A stretch of 64,000 nt of DNA from Saxidomus purpurata (lineage: Eukaryota > Mollusca > Bivalvia > Venerida > Veneridae): assembly GCA_022818135.1 (NCBI GenBank), contig JAFMSR010000002.1, positions 40,334,170 to 40,398,169 on the forward strand, given 5' to 3'. Below the pieces are notes generated by a model. It made no database searches, was not told the DNA's origin, and was given only the letters and a program-made list of their open reading frames with translations. A program made the translations under genes and the position numbers. This document shows, piece after piece, positions 14,091 through 26,190 of this stretch. How positions within the stretch are numbered: position 1 is the stretch's first letter; every line of letters begins with the position of its first letter.

Positions 14091-14224
14091 ATTCTGTTTT
14101 TGTATTTTTGAATGAGTCGCCCCCTTTTCTTGAGGAGACACATTGTCTTTCCCTTTGATGTCTGTTAGTCCGCATTACCTTGTCTGCTAGTCATCGCAAA
14201 CTTCATCAAACTTTCAGGGAAGCA

Positions 14225-14700
14225 GTATGAAGTCTAGTTGTACATAATACAATTTGGGGTCATATGGACAAAGGTCAACATCACGGCGGCATTGAAAGTG
14301 CAATCTTCATATTCGAAACTCCTTGTTTGATTTGCATCAGACTTGGTGGAACACATCAATGTAAAGTCTAGTTGTGCATATCACAATTTGGGGTCATATG
14401 GCCAATGGTGAATGTCACAAGGACCTGGAATAGGAGAAAATCTTGTCCTCTTCTCATCTCCAAACCATTTGTTGGAATTTCATCAAACTTCGTAGAAACC
14501 ATTGATATGAAGTCTTGTTATGTATATTGTACTTTGGTGTCATATGGTTAAAGGCCAATGTCAAAAGGGCATGAAATGTGGAAAAATATTTCTTGCTGTA
14601 CATTATGAAAAATGTTTTGTTGGAATGTCATCAAACTTGGTGGGAAGCACCACCATGAAGTGTAGTTGTGCATATTACAAATAGTGAGGTGTCATTTCGA
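14225..14700. repeat. Tandem repeat of about 135-160 bp (four partial units)
   Basis: Blocks beginning GTCTAGTTGTACATA and continuing into a GGGGTCATATGG-like segment recur near 14231, 14367, 14501 and 14659. The pattern resembles the internal core of the other about 160-bp-monomer elements in this window, but clear termini are not visible here. Confidence 0.7.
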
Positions 14701-14826
14701 CCAATGGAATTCTTTCTTATGGAAGGGACGGGGAAATGGGGGAGACATGTGTTTAAAAAAGAAACAATTTAGCTGTATTTTGTTTCACATCATATTTAAC
14801 TAACAATTTCCCAATCATTTTCACTA

Positions 14827-15195
14827 CTACACAATTACCTCCATCATTGTAATCATAAACATTACCAGTACTACGGTACTTGTTGCAAACACTGGCTGCA
14901 GTTCGTCTGAAATATCAGGGTAGGTAAACTTAACGGCTTGATTTTCCAAAAGCTTGTACGAGTTATTCATACATGACACAACTGTCTTAAAGTCGGTGTA
15001 TTTAATGCCTTTGTAGTTTTGTTTCCGGAAGGTCTCGTAGCTTTTAAACCGCCCGCAAACCATCAACAACCTTAACCTCCAGCCTTTGAAATAACAGCAC
15101 TTACTGAACATCCAGGTATTAACAATTTGCATTTTACACGCTATTGAACTATTTACGCAGTAGCAAAATAATGATAAATCGTAAATGAAAAACAT
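14827..15195 (-). other. Orphan exon-like ORF, unrecognised
   Basis: An open minus-strand frame whose last 75 codons look coding: mixed codon use, a charged middle section (GRFKSYETFRKQNYKG and on) and a C-terminal hydrophobic stretch (VVLVMFMITMMEVIV) just before the stop. Several AG dinucleotides near 15080-15095 could serve as acceptors, so it may be the last exon of a small membrane-anchored protein or a relic. I recognise no family and find no partner exons. It lies between paralogues D and C. Confidence 0.25.
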
Positions 15196-16700
15196 TTACA
15201 TTATAAAAGTAGTTATCAAATATTTGTCACTTTAGTATAAAACAAGAAAGGCATATAAACAATGTTTTAGATAGTGTGAATAGAACATGGTTCGATCATT
15301 ATCCTATCAGTAAAAATAAGTTCAAGTGATCCTTGGATTAAAAAAAAAAAATGCTGACTATGAATTGACCTGCGGAAAATGAATTGTTTTGTAACCTGCC
15401 AAATATCTCACATAGTCATAGTTTGTAGCTAAGTTTGAACCGTTTTGAATATGGAGGTATAAAAACTGCCTACACGGATTGTTCGTGTCAGAACTATATT
15501 ACTAAAAGGATTTAATATTTTTGTATAAACACATAAACACATACAGTTTAAATTTGCCTACAAGGATATCGTATTGATAGAATTACCTGTACTTGCAAAA
15601 GGAAGCATTTGCCACATTGAAGATGAAGTTGTTATCAATATTATTCCGGATATACATGGGGAAAAAATGCATAATTTTCTTGAAATTTGAACATTCGCCT
15701 ACATCACCTACCCGGATGTGTCATTAATTTAAAGTTACAGCTTTGCCATCCATAACTAATGCATTACACCTGTTAGAATATCTTTATTTTCATCTATGCT
15801 AGTTTTTTGGGAGGGTAAATTTAATAACTTTAAAAGCATAAATAATAGAATATTTGCAATCATTATTACTTAAGCTAAACGTTCAAGTCACAATCGGTAA
15901 ACCGTTTTGAAAGCTGAGTTGGTAACTTTTCAACCGCCATTGAAATACAATAGCATATATTTTTAATTAGAAAGCGTTAATTGAATAATAAAAAAGATCA
16001 ATAAAAAGATCAATCAAATTAATTGCGTTTCAGTCTTGCTTAATAGTTTGTAATTTTAGTACAAATCGGTACAAATCACTTTAAGTTATGTTGTTACCGC
16101 AACCTAATGTTACATATTGAGTGTAGAGTAACTATATGCCACTTAATATATTTGCATTATGACTAGCATACATGTTACACATACGTGCATTCATCCCTAC
16201 ATGTTGCCATTCTAACAAGAATTATGAGGCAATAAAAGAGTACACAGTACACATGGTCACATGCTATAATTTATATTATGTTATATTATATTACAATATT
16301 AAAAAGCCATAATCCATTTAATGCAAGCTGTCAGTTACGTTGAAAAATAATTTTCATAAAATTGACATTCTTATACATAAATATAAAATAAAGGCACCAG
16401 TTAAAAATAGCAAAAATTAGGTAGTCTGGACTTTTAACGACTAAATGTTCTAAAATACGTTATATACATAAAATTTCAAGGATTTTTTTATTTACCAAAA
16501 TCTGAGAGCGAGCAGTCTTTAATAAACTGTACCGGTCAATAGTTTTGAGTAACATATTTGATAAGAAAACAAGATTAAGTCCGGTTTTCTTTTATTTTAC
16601 TATCACTTTATTTAATCTCTTACCAGTACTTCGAAACATAAACCCAATTGTAGCAATGCTTCTGATGCAGACTTATACAGTTTTAAAACATGATTCTTAC
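15196..16700. other. Intergenic AT-rich sequence
   Basis: Poly-A/T tracts and AT-rich sequence between paralogues D and C; nothing coding or clearly repetitive recognised. Confidence 0.5.
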
Positions 16701-16704
16701 TAAT

Positions 16705-17185
16705 CCTTCATGCTTTCGACTTTTGCTCCGCAAAGTCGAAAGACGAAAACACGACAAAATGACACTAGTCAAGTTTTCGTGGTTGAAAACACGACAGATA
16801 AAGGGCGGACACACAACGTATTAAAACCCGTAAACTTCAAAACTGGACGAAAAAGTACGTTGCCATTTCGCCTTTTGTTTGTCGTGTTTTTTTTACTTTC
16901 CGTCCTGCTATGTCGAAAGGCGAAAACACAACAAAAAAGCTACTTGTCAAATTTTCGTGACATCGACTTTTGTCCGGAAAGGCGAAAAACTAAAATTAAT
17001 AATGAAAACACGACGTATTCAAACTCACCAACTCGAATATTCGACAAATAAAACATCATATTTTCGCACTTTTTGTGTCGTGTTTTCGTGATTTTTGTCA
17101 AGTCCAAAACACGACACAGTTGTTATTGCCGAGTTTTCTTGTTTTCAACTGTTCGCCTATCAAGTCGAAATTACGACATTGCAGA
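16705..17185. repeat. Fold-back repeat built from GAAAACACGAC motifs
   Basis: The motif AAAACACGAC or its close variant occurs in direct orientation near 16748, 16788, 16923, 17005 and 17106. Its inverted form GTCGTGTTTT occurs near 16881 and 17077. Companion motifs TCGAAAGGCGAAA and CGACTTTTG also recur in both orientations. This dense mix of direct and inverted short motifs suggests a fold-back or MITE-like element. Several open frames cross it but have no gene-like features. Confidence 0.6.
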
Positions 17186-17633
17186 AATTAACATAGAATG
17201 TGTATTTAAAAATCTATTAATGTATAGCATTTCTTACACTCTTAGAGAAGCCTTTTCATATGAGCAATCTTTAAGCATACATCTCTGACTGATAACTTTT
17301 TTGTATTTACACAATAAACTGTCAGTTTCAAACATTAATTAATTACCAATTACAGTAAACGTACTCGGGATATTCACCAACAACACACACACACAATAAA
17401 GTTCTTCAGAGTCGACATCTCTTCAATCTGTTGTATAATTGATGAAGCTTTTCTGATCTTTCTTGCATTCATACTGATAACTTGCTTCAGAGTTCCACTT
17501 TGTAAGAAGGAACATAGACATTAAAATGTAAAGACCAAATATTAGCTATAGATATATTGTATAAATAATTAAAGCGCAAGCAATGTATAAAAGCTTTCAA
17601 TATCATAAACCAACCCTGTCCGCACTGCCCCTA

Positions 17634-17672
17634 GCCCCCCCCCCCACCAAAAAAAAAAAACAAAAAAAACAG
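17634..17672. repeat. C-run followed by A-rich run
   Basis: A run of about 12 C is followed by A-rich low-complexity sequence. Such runs are prone to sequencing error. Confidence 0.8.
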
Positions 17673-17841
17673 CAACAAAACTAACGACGTAAAAATGAAC
17701 ATGCAAACCCAAAACCACTTATGTAATATTTGTATTAAATATTAAGCAGAAGTCAAAAATCATTTTACGCATTGATGTTATCATTATCACCGCATCTTTA
17801 ACAAAAGCACAATTGACATCATCAGTTTAGTTGCATTTTTT

Positions 17842-19701
17842 TTATGTTTTCCTTTTTAGAGATATTGACGACAGCAAAGAGTAACAAGCTAGCATTAATG
17901 CAACGATATTCTTTATCAAGAAGAATATAAGACTGTATGTAATAATTTTCATCTGGATGATAATGTAGAGTCTTACAATAAGGAAAGGCATATCTTGGAG
18001 GAAAATACCCAAACACGTCGCCAAAATCTCCACACGTTTATCTCCACAGCACAGCGTTATGCAATCAACATTTGAACTGTTTGGCTTTCGTAGTATTTTT
18101 CTCTGCATGAATACTGGAACAAACTGAACGAAACTTGCGGACCACACGACCATGATAGCGATGGTCAGAGAGAAGCTTCCACGGATTTTATCTTCGTCGA
18201 AGACAGCTAGAAATTCCATAATATCCGCAGCTACAGCAAGGAAATCGATGAAAAGGTCAGCCAACAGATCCCGCGATACTTTACCAGGAGGCATCAACCA
18301 CCGACTGAATACAAGAAGATAAATGATTGATTGCTCAATGACGATCACCCACACATCAATGTCCGATGTACCATTCCAGGCATGCTAAAGCAGAAAACGA
18401 TGTTATAACTTTGCAAAAAGATTAATTACAAAAATGTATGTCCCTTGATCTTACAGATACCATAGACAGGTGGAAGGAATTTGTTTTATCATATTAAAAC
18501 CCTTTGATTGATAATGTATATACAGTGTACATTGTAACAAAGAACGCTTGCAATCTGAAATATTAGCAGTTTTGATCGGATAAAGTTGACAAGTTTTCAA
18601 TATTTACCTCATTTATTTCTGAATTTATTAATCGAGTGAAGAAGTTGTACGTACCTTTTCATCATTGACGAAAGCGTCGTATTGGTTTAACTGAAGAAGC
18701 CATATTGCTGGAATTGTCGAAGCAAGATATATCAGAAAACATGGACACCACCTAGAAATAGAACACGTATGATATCTGACTCGTTTTTATAGGTTATTAT
18801 GTGACAGCTAAATTTGTAGACCGAATTATCTATAACTAATTTTATAAATGTCAACACATGTATAAAAGACAAATAAATGTAATAAAAGAGTGGTATTTAC
18901 TAGCGATAAATGTATGACTACTGGAGAAATTAAGTTTATCACCTTTAAATAATGCAGTTACATTGTTGCAAAATAATTTGAAGAATTAAAAGAAGTAAAA
19001 AGGTTAAGCTACATTTTAGGACAGAACATAATATAAATGGATAAAAACTTTGCTGATGTTTCTTACCATGAATTTTCCTTGCCTCCATTTCTAATTACAA
19101 CAATCATGCATTCGAAGATGAGGAGGAAGTTGGCAGTCACAAGCAGCCAATAGAGATTTTCGTTATAAACATATGTCACGCGCCATACTGCCAGAATGTT
19201 GTGGCTAATTAGCATCATTCTCACAAAACATGCCAGAAAAATTGAAGAATGATAACCGTACAAAAGATTTGTGTCTAATACTTTTCTCATTTTCACGCCT
19301 TCCGTATCAATATTATTTTTGTTCGCCTCTTTAACAGTTTCTCGTGGATGCAACTGACTGTCCGTCAGAGAAGGTGTTCCAGGACAAACCATGTAGACGC
19401 TAGAAGAAACAGGTGCTGATTTAACGACTGGCAATTTGCCAGAATTCTCGACATTGATCCATGAATACGCGTCTGTATTACCGGTGTCATTGGCGTCATC
19501 ACTAATTTCGAAGTCAAATCCGTCGCTTATTCCAGTTTCGTCTTTAACATCATATACACTATTAAAGGGTTGGCTGACTTTGTTGGTCAAAGAAATGAGA
19601 TAAGTCGATGATCTGCTGATAGTATCCTCTTCCGGTGTCTTTGACAACGCGAAATTATCATCACAATGTTCAAAATCATTACTGTAACGGAAGTCCCACA
19701 T
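17842..19701 (-). CDS. TMEM26-like protein, paralogue C (complete, 424 aa)
   Basis: Three exons: 19701-19067, 18751-18655 and 18384-17842 (TAA stop). Lengths 635, 97 and 543 nt join in frame to 425 codons. Donors are GTAAGA and GTACGT; acceptors are ttctag and ctttag. Residues 1-150 are a polar, acidic N-terminal extension absent from vertebrate TMEM26. TM1 (about 153-173) carries HNILAVWRV and TM2 (about 184-204) follows YWLL. Exon 2 gives TM3 (W-C-P-C-F-L-I-Y-L and on). Exon 3 carries the family core: FSRWLMPPGKVSRDLLADL, then VVWSASFVQF, then IFLQDMPFLIVRLYII and a final TM. Its exon 2 has no Thr-rich loop, unlike A and B. TMEM26 function is poorly known; a polytopic surface or endomembrane protein is inferred. 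Start is the first ATG after an in-frame stop-rich region. Confidence 0.85.
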
Positions 19702-20769
19702 TATTAATTACCACGAGATCGCATAAGGCTAACACAAATATGTTTCTAACACAAACATATGTTTCAAAATCACTAAATGCAGATGTTAATATATCAAAAT
19801 GTAAAATTTCTTTGGCGTGATAACTTGCGACTTTATTCAATTTGTATAAGATTTCAGTGTAACGGAAATTATGCTAATTCTAAAGATGAATACTATGTAG
19901 CACTTTGTGCACACCTGATCACATTTAAATAATGCGATAATGCGATTCTGAATATAAATTATGATCGAACGTCTTCAATATCATTATACCATAACATAGA
20001 GCTGGAAGTGTACCCTTAATCCAATTAGTTCACTATACCAAAACATGTCTTACACTATACTTGCTTTCTATATAAGGCAATACATGTATGTAGAAAAGTT
20101 ATACCGAAAAAATAGAAAACATACTAAGCAGACTTTGTTGGCTTTACATTATCTTTTTACACTCGTTTAAGGTATTGTGGGTCTAATGGACACTTTTCCA
20201 AATCACATTTACTTAATATTTTTATAATCTGCATCTGTTGACTGATTAGTGTGCAAAATCTAAAGACATTTGACCATTAAATTAAAAAATTGTAAGTTTA
20301 TAAAAAGTGAATCCTACTACTATGCACTGAAGCAGACCGCGTACCCGTAACACTACTTCTGTTATACTTATGAATTCTTACCATACATACGCTCTTTGGT
20401 CACTTTTTCAGGTATGATAGTTTATATACAGTTCGGAGATCTCAAAGTTTAGACTAAAATCGTTTAGATTTATGGCTGCTTTATTTGTACGATACTTTGA
20501 TTTTACCTATGCCTTTTCTAGATTTGCCTAGCAGTTTATTGGTTTATCGCTTCTTTCTAATTTTTTACCAATATGTGGCTGGTATAATATTTGATTATTT
20601 CGTGGGATTATTTTAATACAAAACATTTACTGCGGTAGATCTAGTCTTATTCCCTTCGGGTTTATGCAACTTGACTTTGTGCTTTTTTGGCCTATCAATT
20701 TACATTGGTTGTCTCAGAGTTTATACAGACTTTTGTCGGAGAATAGCTCTTCAGCTTGTGTTACTTTTT

Positions 20770-21522
20770 ATACGCCCGTTGGAGCGTATTATGGGAACAC
20801 CTGGGGCGGGCGAGCGGTGCCTACAACTTTGTCCGCTCCCTCTACGTCAAACAGTTTTAATTCGATCTTTACCAAACTTTCTGAACATGTTTGTGGACAT
20901 AATGTGTTGGCAAAGCACAATAACCAGCCAAATCGTACTAGGCACTTTTAGATTATGACCCTTAGATTATCAAATATATGCCATATTAGCCTTGTCTGCT
21001 ATTTAAGTCAAACAGTTTTCATCCGATCTTAAGCAAATTTGGTAAATTATTTTTAGAAATAAAGTCTAGGTCAAGTTCGATTATCACTAAAACCAGCCAA
21101 GGTACATTTGGATTATGGTCCTTGAACTATCGAAAAATGATGATATTAGCCTTGTCAAGTTCGATTATAAGCCAAATCATCCAAGGCACTTTTTGATTAT
21201 GGTCCTTGAATTATTCAAAATTTGCCAAAAAACCTTGTCCGCTCTCCACGTCAACCAGTTTTCGTCCGATCATCACCAAACTTGCTGAACATATTTTTGG
21301 GCATAATGTCTAGGCCAAGTATGATTACCACTAAAATCGCCCAAGGTACTTTTAGATTATGGCCCTTGAAGTATCGGAAAATGATTTTATTAGCCTTTTC
21401 ACCTCTATAATTACCCTTGTCCACTCTATAATTCAAGCAGGTTTAACAAAACTTAAGAGCTGACAGATACTGAGTTAAGCCTCCATGACGGGCGTATTTT
21501 GTGACAGTTTTGTACTCTTGTT
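20770..21522. mobile_element. Non-autonomous element with hairpin end and about 160-bp internal repeats (H4)
   Basis: The left end is a hairpin, ATACGC...GCGTAT (20770-20789). The right end has the inverted partner ACGGGCGTAT (21488-21497), and the element appears to close at CTCTTGTT (21515-21522). In between, a block with TTATGGTCCTTGAACTATC recurs near 20954, 21112, 21197 and 21357. The layout matches elements H1 and H2 in this window, although the terminal sequence differs. It is intergenic between C and pseudogene B. Confidence 0.7.
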
Positions 21523-21647
21523 ATTTGTTAATACTATCCGACAACAAATAAAATTATTCATATTGTATAAAACTTGTCATGTTATAAACTACATGTAGTT
21601 TCAAAGGATGAAATGATAAGAATGGACCAATAACCGAGAAGCTTCTG

Positions 21648-21908
21648 ATGAGAGAGTATAGGAAAGTTACCGCCCTTAACTTGTCAATAAATTTAAAACA
21701 TAGTTTTAGAGCTGAAAGCTCTTGCTGGACATTAATCCCCATGTCGTATGATGAGGCTGTTAAGAACATGCTTATTAAAGCTCACAATGCACAATTATAT
21801 GAAAATCGTACAAGATATGTCAAATTCACTAGTCCCGATGAAATAGTGAACATGAAAAAAGGAACTAAAGGTGCAGTCCGTCCATCGAAAGAGTTACAAC
21901 TTGAATAA
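21648..21908 (+). other. Orphan exon-like ORF, unrecognised
   Basis: An 86-codon open frame with a coding-like composition in its last 60 codons (SYDEAVKNMLIKAHNAQLYE and on, ending KELQLE then TAA). No membrane segment or family motif is recognised. It could be the terminal exon of a gene or a retrocopy fragment between TMEM26 paralogues; the minus-strand frame across it has no such features. No flanking exons found. Confidence 0.25.
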
Positions 21909-22432
21909 TGTCTGAATGTTTTATACATTCTTAACTGATTTATCAGTTTTTCAATCATAAACGCTTCACTGGCCGCTTCACTGTGTTTAGTTAACTAGAT
22001 GGCGAAAAGTATTTTAGATGATTGACATATTCATTTGTACGATTTATATGAGATAGACTTAACCGACAAGGAAGGTACTTTAAGTTCAACATTGTATGCA
22101 GAAATGAATAGAACTGTGTCAAACAGATGTAAATTCGCTAGGGTTGGCCTTCTTGAACAGCATGTAATTAGAACATTATGAATAATTGACATTTTTTTCC
22201 TTTTTTACAACTAAATAAAAATGGGAAAAACACTAAATGTTTACTTAAAAGTTAAATTTGAAATCTGCTCATCTGGAAATATTATTTTGTGCAGTAATAT
22301 TATACTTTTTGGCAAATGTGCCTTTACTCATACATTTGTATGGATAAGGACTCAGTTATTGCTTCGGATAATACCAAATTTATTTGTTTGTAGCTGTCCA
22401 GTGTCACAAATGTAACAAATTGGTTACGTGTC

Positions 22433-25400
22433 TTATGTGGATTTTCCTTTGCAATGAGGAAGGCGGTAACAAAGTATTGTAAGCCTGTAGAACAAAAGCA
22501 TCAATGTAACGATGTTCTTCAGCAAGAAGAATATAAGACTGTATGTAATAAGCTTCACGTGGATGATAATGTAGAGTCGAACAACAAGAAAAGGTAAATA
22601 TTGGAGGAAAATGCTCATACATGTCACCACAATCTCCACAACCTTATCACCAAAGTACCGCGTGATCCATTCAACGTCCGGATTGCTGACATTTCGAAAG
22701 CGTTTCTGTTGCATAAGTATTGGAATAAATTGAATGAAACTGGCCGACCACACAGCCAAAATTACGTAGGTGAGGTACAGGTGTCCTCGGGCTTCATTCT
22801 GATCAAAGACAGCTAGCTAGAAGTTCCATTATATCTGAAGCTATGGCAAGGAACTCGAGAAGAAGGTCAGCCAAGAAATCTCGCGAGACTTTACCACGAG
22901 GCAGCAACCATCGACTGAATACAATCAGGTAAATGAGTGACTCGTCAATGATGATCACCCAGGTATCGATATTTAGTGTACCCAGGACAGGCGGTGAAAA
23001 TACAAACAAACTTTGTTTATTCAGTAACTGACTGAGTAAAACACAATAAAACTGTGATAGAAAAAGTATCACGTCGGACCTTTACTTAAATAGATCATTG
23101 CAAAGTTCTCATGCATTTTTATGAAACAAAGTAAATGTCTTATGTTAAGATGCAAGTTGTCTTGTAAACTGAGTGTCCTGTCTTGTTCAAATTGATTTCT
23201 ATCTTCTCAAATAATTGTGTTATCTTTTTTTTAATAAACTCACGTCAAACGTGGACAAGATGACATAACGCTTAAGAAGAAATGAAAATGTCATCGTTGA
23301 ATACAAAGTTGATGTTTAAACAACAAAAAACTGTCGACTACTTTCTAAACGTTTACAGTTACAAACAAAAGCAACAACCTTTGGACTTTTTTAAAGCTAC
23401 ACATTGAACAGTTATGTAAACCTACGCTTAAGTTTTGGTGGGCCGCAATAATCCGCAGCTCTTTATAGTGCTACTTCACGAAAAAATTTGATAATGTTGT
23501 TTCATCTTTAACAATCATAATGCCTTTAAAAAAATAAATTATCCTGGTCCTTCCAAAAATCGAGGATGAAGACTGTTGTGCTGTTCCTTTATACAAATTC
23601 ACAGTCATAACATGTAAACAGACAGAAACCTGAAAACTTTTTTCGATTTTCCATGAAATCATTATTCAGCTTATTCCAAAAGAAACAATCTAAACCATTC
23701 GTTTTCCTACTCGTCTGGTTTTGGAATCCGCATTTATGAAAATAGTTTTTAATCGAGAATACAGATATTGCGTCATCAACAAAAGGCCAATGTTGCGAAA
23801 ATCAGAATTATCCTTTATGCTTGAAAATATTTTCGAAAAAATCGTCAAACATAATGACAATTTCAAATGAAGAGATGTAAGCAACTCCTTTTAAAGAGCG
23901 TCTTAAGATCTCTGTAAGGTCTACATCATCCACCATTTAAAGGGAACAAAAAAGCATTGTTTCCCCTTAGTACCCTCAAACTCAAAGGGCCATCGATATT
24001 TGTAAAACGTCATAAATAATCTATTTTTGACAGAAAATCGTGGCATTCGCCATCAAATCTCTCACATGAAGTGCAAAAAATACCAACAAAATACAAATTC
24101 AATGAATGGCAAAATGCAGAAATATCATTTAGGCGTCAAAAGCAATGTAAAAACACAAATGCGCCACTCATTGATAATTAACTCTGGCCTGCGCCATCAA
24201 ATCTCTCATATGAATTGCGCACGCATTGTGTAAATTTGCCGGGAAATAGATAATTAGAAAGAGAGCCCAATCCAAGTGATAAACAAATAATTTGTGAAAA
24301 TATTAGCAACTGATTTATGAATTTGACAAATTGGATAGTCTATGTGGTATGGAATACTGCATAAATAATAGAACAAACATAATACTGTGGAAAACAAGGG
24401 ACATACTTGACATACACATATAAACACACATACAAAGTTCGGATGACAAGGCGAGACATATGTGAAATAAATAGCATATTTTATTAACTTCCCGAAAATG
24501 TGTACTTGGTCCTGCGACAAAAACATAAATAATTACCTCATCTGATACGTTGGTCGTTGTAGATGTTGTTAATAATACGCTCCTATTTGTTTCGTTTTCA
24601 GTTGTAACTGGTAATAAGTATGTTGTAAAGTTTGCCGTAACATTCGCTGGAAATGGTGTTGTCATATTTTGTACTGATAAAGATGTTGTCGGGGCCGTTT
24701 GATATGGAGTAGTTGTTGTCCACTTGCCTGGATTTACATAACGGTCGTACTGGTTCAGCTGAAGAAGCCATATCACTGGTAATGTCGATGCCAGGTATAT
24801 TAGAAAGCAGGGACACCACCTGCAAAATGCCATAGTATTCTCATTTGTTTTATCATTCAAAAGTAACGTAAAACACTACCGGCGCTTTGTTTTTGTTTTC
24901 CTTTGGAATAGAATAATATAATACATTAAACAATTATTTCTGGCCGCGTGAAGGGCTTGTATGCCCTACTATAGATTTTTCATACAAAATATTTTTAGTA
25001 AATATTAATAATTTAAATTCACACAAATCTATATCATTACCATGAATATTCCATTACTGCATTTCTTGTTATAGCGATCAGACCTTCTAATATTAGAAAG
25101 TAGTTTGCAAACACAAGAAGCCAGTATCTGTCATCGTTGTTTGCGACTGTTACACGCCATACCGCCAGGATGTTGTGGGCAATCAATATCAGTCTTACGA
25201 AAAATGCCATGAAAATCGGACCTTTATTACCTAAAGTAACTTCATATCATATTCTTTGTCCCTTTTCTCCCCGTTCATTTAATTTATTTCATCCCCTATT
25301 TCATTTTTATCCCCTTTATCTTTTCCTTTTTGAAATGATTGGACATGTCTCAATAAAGTTTTCTGTGAGAGTCCAAGATAGGTGCTAGAACTTGGATTTG

Positions 25401-25647
25401 GCATCGATTTTGTCTCTGGTAGACTGCAAACATCATCTGTCCTTCAAGGTTGTGCATCTACTTCATCATTATCCGTAACCTCAGCTACGATTAAGCATTC
25501 ATCATCATTACTTCTTCCAGACCCATCACAAATACCAGTGACTTGGCTTACTGGCCGATTATAAAACCTGAGTCCATCGCGACCCTGTACTCTCTGAATA
25601 ATGAGACCATGTTCCTTGGGATATTTAGGTTGATTAGTCCACATCAT
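22433..25647 (-). pseudogene. TMEM26-like paralogue B, disrupted
   Basis: Same three-exon layout as A: exon 1 25647-25041, exon 2 24819-24537, exon 3 22991-22433. Exon 1 has an in-frame TGA at 25446-25444 where A reads through, then a diverged stretch with further stops and length changes before the intact-looking TM1-TM2 segment (HNILAVWRV). Exon 2 is open and carries the Thr/Asn-rich loop. At exon 3 the acceptor AG of A is changed to CG (22993-22992). A 4-nt AGCT/TAGC duplication at about 22811-22820 shifts the frame after DIMELLA. The second half of exon 3 stays open in the shifted frame. It is close to A in exons 2-3 and in the upstream flank, so it is a recent duplicate. A reshaped gene model is conceivable, but four independent changes favour a pseudogene. 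Confidence 0.85.
23073..24536. other. Intron 2 of pseudogene B, with a short direct repeat
   Basis: Otherwise featureless AT-rich intron. GCCATCAAATCTCTCA-TATGAA-type sequence is present twice, near 24050 and 24193, about 145 bp apart. Confidence 0.5.
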
Positions 25648-25769
25648 TAAACTTTCGCGGTTTGGAAATATTTTGACGTGAATAACTTGAAAATATATCT
25701 AATTCCTGTGAAATCACTCCAAATGATAACACTTCTAAAAGCGCGGTAGCAGTTGAACAAATTTATTTT

Positions 25770-25985
25770 TAAACATATACGATGCAAGTTCGCAGTTTGA
25801 AATTCATGTTAAATCCTGAAATGTATAATACTATTTGCACCATTGAACGCATTGAAATGTTTCAGTCATAATTCATGTGCTCATACGTCATTATAATGAT
25901 GCTGAATGCATTTTTATTATACTTTTGGTGAAAATTTTATTGACACATATTTTGTCATAACAATTCAGTTTTGCCGTTTTAAAAT
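25770..25985. promoter_or_regulatory. Upstream block conserved between paralogues B and A
   Basis: The sequence upstream of B, with TTAAATCCTGAAATGT, TTTGCACC, CGCATTGAAAT and TAATTCATGTGCTCAT, recurs in the same order upstream of A (35385-35550). This may be shared promoter or simply duplicated flank; it shows that the duplication carried the 5' region. Confidence 0.55.
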
Positions 25986-26123
25986 TCATTAACATTCATA
26001 TTTTTAAAACCTTTAAATGTAGTCAGGGATGTGTATTAAATACTAGACATAGGAGAAAGACTTTAACATTAATTAGTTAAACGTTTGACAAAGCGTATAA
26101 TCATGGATACTATTGTTTGTAAT

Positions 26124-26190
26124 TGTGCTTATTAGGTCCACCATCCTCTAAACAGGCTATAATCGGTACGACCCGTCAACGGATAATAAG
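26124..26190 (+). repeat. Short conserved element with nested inverted repeats, copy 1
   Basis: Starts TTGTGCTTATTAGGTCC, ends TATAATCGGTACGACCC and GGATAATAAG. CTTATTA (26128-26134) pairs with TAATAAG (26184-26190), GGTC with GACC, and a small inner CCT with AGG. A second copy lies at 44573-44632 in the MPPE1-like gene's first intron. Confidence 0.6.

Noticed and set aside
20664..20958. Two 95-codon plus-strand ORFs
   Set aside because: They run into the H4 repeat element in two frames, with no recognisable domain.
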